The notes beneath the pieces were generated by a model, which did no database searches, had not been told where the DNA came from, and saw nothing but the letters and a program-made list of their open reading frames with translations. A stretch of 25,239 nt of DNA, taken from assembly GCA_946886125.1 (NCBI GenBank), contig CAMPHY010000004.1, positions 1-25,239 of the forward strand. Reading direction: 5' to 3'. The stretch is from an uncultured Candidatus Saccharibacteria bacterium (GTDB taxonomy: Bacteria > Patescibacteria > Saccharimonadia > Saccharimonadales > UBA6022). Each line of letters opens with the position of its first letter. Positions within the stretch are counted from its first letter, which is position 1. The position numbers and the translations under genes are program-made. This document shows positions 23,078 through 25,239 of this stretch, one piece after another.

Positions 23078-23674
23078 CTACTCGTTCACACCAAGTTCAA
23101 TACGCTTGAACTGACTGACGCGAATATTTTCACCGCTTTTTGCGATTTGCTCTTTGATGCGACCTTCAACAGTCATACTATCATCAAGAATGTATGTTTG
23201 GCTCATCAACACTTTATCAGCAAAGTGCTTTTTGAGTTGGCCATCGACAATTTTTTCTCGCATATCTGCAGGTTTTTTCTGAAGATCTTCGCTTGCAAGT
23301 AGTTCAGCTTTAACGCGTTCAACTTCTTCAGCAGGAATATCTTCCTCTGAGACATACTGAGGAGCCATAGCAGCAATCTGCATAGCAACCTGATGGGCGA
23401 GCTCTTTGAAATCATCAAGGCGGGCTACGAAATCAGTTTCACAGTTAACCTCTACAACGACGCCAATACGGCCGCTGTGTACATAGCTATCGATTACACC
23501 CTCACGGGTCTCGCGGTCACCCTTTTTCTCAGCTTTAGTTAAACCTTTTTTGCGCATTGCTTCGAGTGCCTTATCAAAGTCACCGTTTGCCTCAACAAGC
23601 GCCACCTTAGCATCGGTCAAACCAACACCAGTTAGTTCTTTTAGCTTCTTGATATCGTCAATTGATACGCCCAT
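23078..23674 (-). CDS. tsf: Elongation factor Ts
   Basis: EF-Ts is the GDP/GTP exchange factor of EF-Tu. Residues 1-55 form the UBA-like domain (IDDIKKLKELTGVGLTDAKVALVEANGDFDKALEAMRKKG), followed by the core with VEVNCETDFVAR, the conserved TDFV that contacts EF-Tu. At 198 residues it is the short form with a single core half, similar in size to the Thermus protein, not the 280-residue enterobacterial type. It starts 3 bases after the rpsB stop, with GAGGAG inside the rpsB tail as ribosome site, so both are translated from one mRNA. A strong terminator follows; pyrH, the usual next gene, is missing. Confidence 0.96.
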   Translation of the reverse strand: MGVSIDDIKKLKELTGVGLTDAKVALVEANGDFDKALEAMRKKGLTKAEKKGDRETREGVIDSYVHSGRIGVVVEVNCETDFVARLDDFKELAHQVAMQIAAMAPQYVSEEDIPAEEVERVKAELLASEDLQKKPADMREKIVDGQLKKHFADKVLMSQTYILDDSMTVEGRIKEQIAKSGENIRVSQFKRIELGVNE

Positions 23675-23677
23675 TAT

Positions 23678-24397
23678 CTACTTCTCCTCTTTTGTATCAG
23701 CTTGCTTTACGCTACCGGCACCTTCAGCAACCGCTGCTGCCGCGTAGTTCAACATTAGTTCAAGACCTTTAATTGCATCGTCATTTGATGGGATGACATA
23801 GTCAATATCACTAGGATCAGCATTAGTATCAACAAGCGCAACCACTGGAACGCCCAATGTTTTTGCTTCTTTAATAGCATTTACATCAGTTAGTACATCG
23901 ATAACAAAAACTACACCTGGCTTACCATTTAGGTTCTTGATACCACCGTACTTTTCGTTAAGTGCATCAATCTCTTCCTGAAAACGCTGTACTTCAAGCT
24001 TGTTGTAACGCTTCTCAAGATCACCTGAAGCCATACGGCTTTCAAGGTCTTTCAGTTTTTTAATTTGCTGTGTCATCGTACCAACATTCGTAAGCATGCC
24101 GCCTACCCAACGCTCAGTCACAAATGGCTGATTTACGCGCTCAGCAGTAGTACGTACCAAGTCTTTAGCTTGTTTTTTCGTACCAACAAATAATACTTGC
24201 TTGCCGCTTGCAACAACTTGTGTCAAGAAAGGTAGTGCCTTATCAAGACCTTCAACTGTTTTTGTCAGGTCAATAATATGACTTTCCTGACGCTTACTGT
24301 GAATGTATGGCGCCATTTTAGGGTGCCAACGACTCGTTTTGTGTCCGAAATGAACGCCAGCTTCGAGTAAAGCTTTAATATCGACAGTTACTGCCAT
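23678..24397 (-). CDS. rpsB: 30S ribosomal protein S2
   Basis: S2 is a late-binding protein of the small subunit and joins its head to S1 where S1 exists. The 239 residues show the diagnostic AGVHFGHKTSRWHPKMAPYI, then DLTKTVEGLDKAL, GTKKQAKDLVRTTAERVNQPFVTERWVGGMLTN and DVNAIKEAKTLGVPVVALVDTNADPSDIDYVIPSNDDAI. The C terminus is a short acidic tail (KQADTKEEK). The ATG has AAGGAG 10 bases upstream, inside a leader of about 85 bases that folds into a two-stem hairpin. S2 represses its own rpsB-tsf mRNA in E. coli; a similar feedback role for this leader is an inference. Confidence 0.97.
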   Translation of the reverse strand: MAVTVDIKALLEAGVHFGHKTSRWHPKMAPYIHSKRQESHIIDLTKTVEGLDKALPFLTQVVASGKQVLFVGTKKQAKDLVRTTAERVNQPFVTERWVGGMLTNVGTMTQQIKKLKDLESRMASGDLEKRYNKLEVQRFQEEIDALNEKYGGIKNLNGKPGVVFVIDVLTDVNAIKEAKTLGVPVVALVDTNADPSDIDYVIPSNDDAIKGLELMLNYAAAAVAEGAGSVKQADTKEEK

Positions 24398-24420
24398 AGT
24401 GATAGAACTCCTTGTTCCTC

Positions 24421-24459
24421 ATTCGTACACCTGAAGGTTCAGGAGTAAATTGTACGAAT
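24421..24459 (-). promoter_or_regulatory. Structured leader of rpsB-tsf mRNA (candidate S2 autoregulatory element)
   Basis: On the minus strand ATTCGTACA pairs perfectly with TGTACGAAT (9 bp), a 7-base bulge ATTTACT lies on the 5' side, and an inner stem CCTGA/TCAGG closes a 4-base loop ACCT. The helix ends 8 bases before the AAGGAG ribosome site. There is no U run, so this is not a terminator. Confidence 0.65.
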
Positions 24460-24486
24460 TGTGTCATTAAATAGTGTTACCCTTTA

Positions 24487-24514
24487 AGTATACCATAAAA
24501 CGTCCTAGCTTCAA
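24487..24514 (-). promoter_or_regulatory. Promoter of rpsB-tsf
   Basis: On the minus strand TTGAAG, a 16-base spacer and TGGTATACT (extended -10) lie just downstream of the pilin gene stop. Transcription would start near 24480, leaving a leader of about 85 bases before rpsB, unlike the very short leaders elsewhere in the window. Confidence 0.7.
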
Positions 24515-24525
24515 GGGGTTAACGA

Positions 24526-25050
24526 CTACCAGTTCACTGCACCTGGCGTCCAATATCCCCAAGATCGCTGCGAATCAGCCCGCCACCCAAGTGGATCACG
24601 CATATCTTCAGGTACTGATTCAAATTCATACCTAGGTATACTTTTACCTTGTTCTGATACGCGTAAGAGCTTATAGTCCCTGCCATTTGATTTATATGCA
24701 TAGGTGTTATCAAGTCTTGAACTTTTATCACCGTACTCTATATCAGGTAAATCACCTTCATGGTAATCAGGGATTAACCCAGGAATAAAATTGTTCCCCT
24801 CGTAGGCTCGTTTTGTAAAATACAACCCATCACGCACTATTGGGTAGGCGCCGTTCTCGGCATAATACTCTTCGAGCGCTGCCTTCATAGTTTGCATCTC
24901 AGTGGTAATTTCAGAAAAACGGGCTTGATCTCTTGCGTTTCCATATGCTGTGATCGAGATAATAACCAAAATGGCGAGCACTGCAATAGCTACGACAAGC
25001 TCTACAATCGTAAAACCGGTTTTATTCTGTACAGACGTATAAGTATTCAT
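24526..25050 (-). CDS. Type IV pilin-like protein with class III signal peptide
   Basis: This is a prepilin or pseudopilin of the type IV pilus / type II secretion filament family. The short leader MNTYTSVQNKTG is cut before Phe13 in the motif KTGFTIVELVVAI, with the obligatory Glu at +5 (residue 17), followed by a 20-residue hydrophobic helix and an amphipathic helix (EMQTMKAALEEYYAENGAYPI), typical of GspG-like pilins. The remaining globular domain (about 70-174) contains many Tyr and Trp. The Asp-rich stretches DPLGWRADS and GDKSSRLDNTYAY resemble the region of calcium-binding GspG-like pseudopilins, but I cannot place the ligands. No pilus machinery genes are nearby. It has its own promoter (TTGGCA, 17 bases, TACAAT) 12 bases from the ATG, with no Shine-Dalgarno. 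Confidence 0.88.
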   Translation of the reverse strand: MNTYTSVQNKTGFTIVELVVAIAVLAILVIISITAYGNARDQARFSEITTEMQTMKAALEEYYAENGAYPIVRDGLYFTKRAYEGNNFIPGLIPDYHEGDLPDIEYGDKSSRLDNTYAYKSNGRDYKLLRVSEQGKSIPRYEFESVPEDMRDPLGWRADSQRSWGYWTPGAVNW

Positions 25051-25062
25051 AGGTTACTGTTG

Positions 25063-25091
25063 ATTGTACCGCTTATGGCTATATCTGCCAA
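25063..25091 (-). promoter_or_regulatory. Promoter of the pilin-like gene
   Basis: On the minus strand TTGGCA (25091-25086), a 17-base spacer and TACAAT (25068-25063) match sigma-70 elements in 5 of 6 positions each. The ATG lies 12 bases downstream, so the leader would be about 5 bases. Confidence 0.75.
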
Positions 25092-25116
25092 GCAAATACT
25101 CACCCTCTGCACACCT

Positions 25117-25145
25117 TTGACATTTACTTTCTAAACAGTTACAAT
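25117..25145 (+). promoter_or_regulatory. Promoter of rpmE2
   Basis: TTGACA (25117-25122), a 17-base spacer and TACAAT (25140-25145) make the best promoter in the window. The -10 is part of the palindrome TACAATTGTA (25140-25149). The ATG is 9 bases away and no Shine-Dalgarno is present. Confidence 0.8.
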
Positions 25146-25154
25146 TGTACGGAT

Positions 25155-25239
25155 ATGAAAAGCAGTATACACCCCACCGACTACCGACCTGTCGTATTTA
25201 GCGACGAGGTTGCTGGGTTTGCCTTTTTGACACAGTCAA
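25155..25239 (+). CDS. rpmE2: 50S ribosomal protein L31 type B, N-terminal part, cut by window edge
   Basis: L31 bridges the ribosomal subunits. The 28 visible residues begin MKSSIHPTDYRPVVFSDEVA and go on with GFAFLTQS. This matches type B L31 (IHPxYRPVVFxD..xGFxFLtxS), which lacks the cysteine pair of the zinc-binding form in this region. The frame runs off the right edge. The ATG at 25155 is supported by the strong promoter ending 9 bases upstream, again a near-leaderless start, and by the family N terminus. It diverges from the pilin-like gene. Confidence 0.85.
   Translation, partial: MKSSIHPTDYRPVVFSDEVAGFAFLTQS

Noticed and set aside
1..25239. tRNA or rRNA genes, CRISPR arrays, insertion sequences, integration sites
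   Set aside because: No cloverleaf-like sequence, spaced direct repeats, transposase or integrase frame was seen on either strand; read by eye only.

Overview
The window reads as chromosomal DNA of a reduced, monoderm-like bacterium of the Candidate Phyla Radiation, most likely a Saccharibacteria (TM7) relative. This is an inference from gene content, from moderate G+C judged by eye, and from missing genes; no search was run. The usual cluster rpsB-tsf-pyrH-frr-uppS-cdsA-dxr-rseP-proS is present here without pyrH, cdsA and dxr. ProRS lacks its editing insertion. A peptide release factor 2 with its SPF motif is present, so UGA is a stop codon, which argues against the UGA=Gly lineages (Absconditabacteria, Gracilibacteria).

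Layout from left to right. (1) prfB (minus, cut by the window edge) is divergent from murI (plus); the two share a symmetric promoter. (2) A minus-strand block runs serS, hpf, secA, an M16 peptidase and murD; the murD 3' end overlaps the murI 3' end. (3) Two small plus-strand membrane-protein genes form an isolated unit at 8493-8928, closed by a bidirectional terminator. (4) A minus-strand operon holds padR, a PspC-domain sensor-like protein, and a MacB-type ABC transporter (permease, ATPase, permease). It has its own promoter, with a palindrome in the spacer. (5) Next come an NAD(P)H-dependent FMN reductase under a palindromic operator, then pgl, lysS and greA. (6) The translation/envelope operon frr-uppS-rseP-CPBP protease-proS follows. 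(7) A two-gene unit of unknown function at 22294-22929 sits in the usual pyrH position. (8) rpsB-tsf has a structured leader. A type IV pilin-like gene follows, and a partial, zinc-independent rpmE2 runs off the right edge.

Functionally the window combines translation (RF2, SerRS, LysRS, ProRS, S2, EF-Ts, RRF, L31, HPF), transcript elongation (GreA), peptidoglycan precursor supply (MurI, MurD, UppS), secretion and membrane proteolysis (SecA, RseP, CPBP), and an envelope-stress/efflux module. Many operon-first genes carry a good -10 box, often an extended TGN -10, ending only 6-12 bases before the start codon and with no Shine-Dalgarno sequence. Downstream genes usually have clear Shine-Dalgarno sequences. 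Leaderless initiation therefore looks common here. No tRNA, rRNA, insertion sequence or CRISPR array was seen, and no gene-free stretch exceeds 300 bases.
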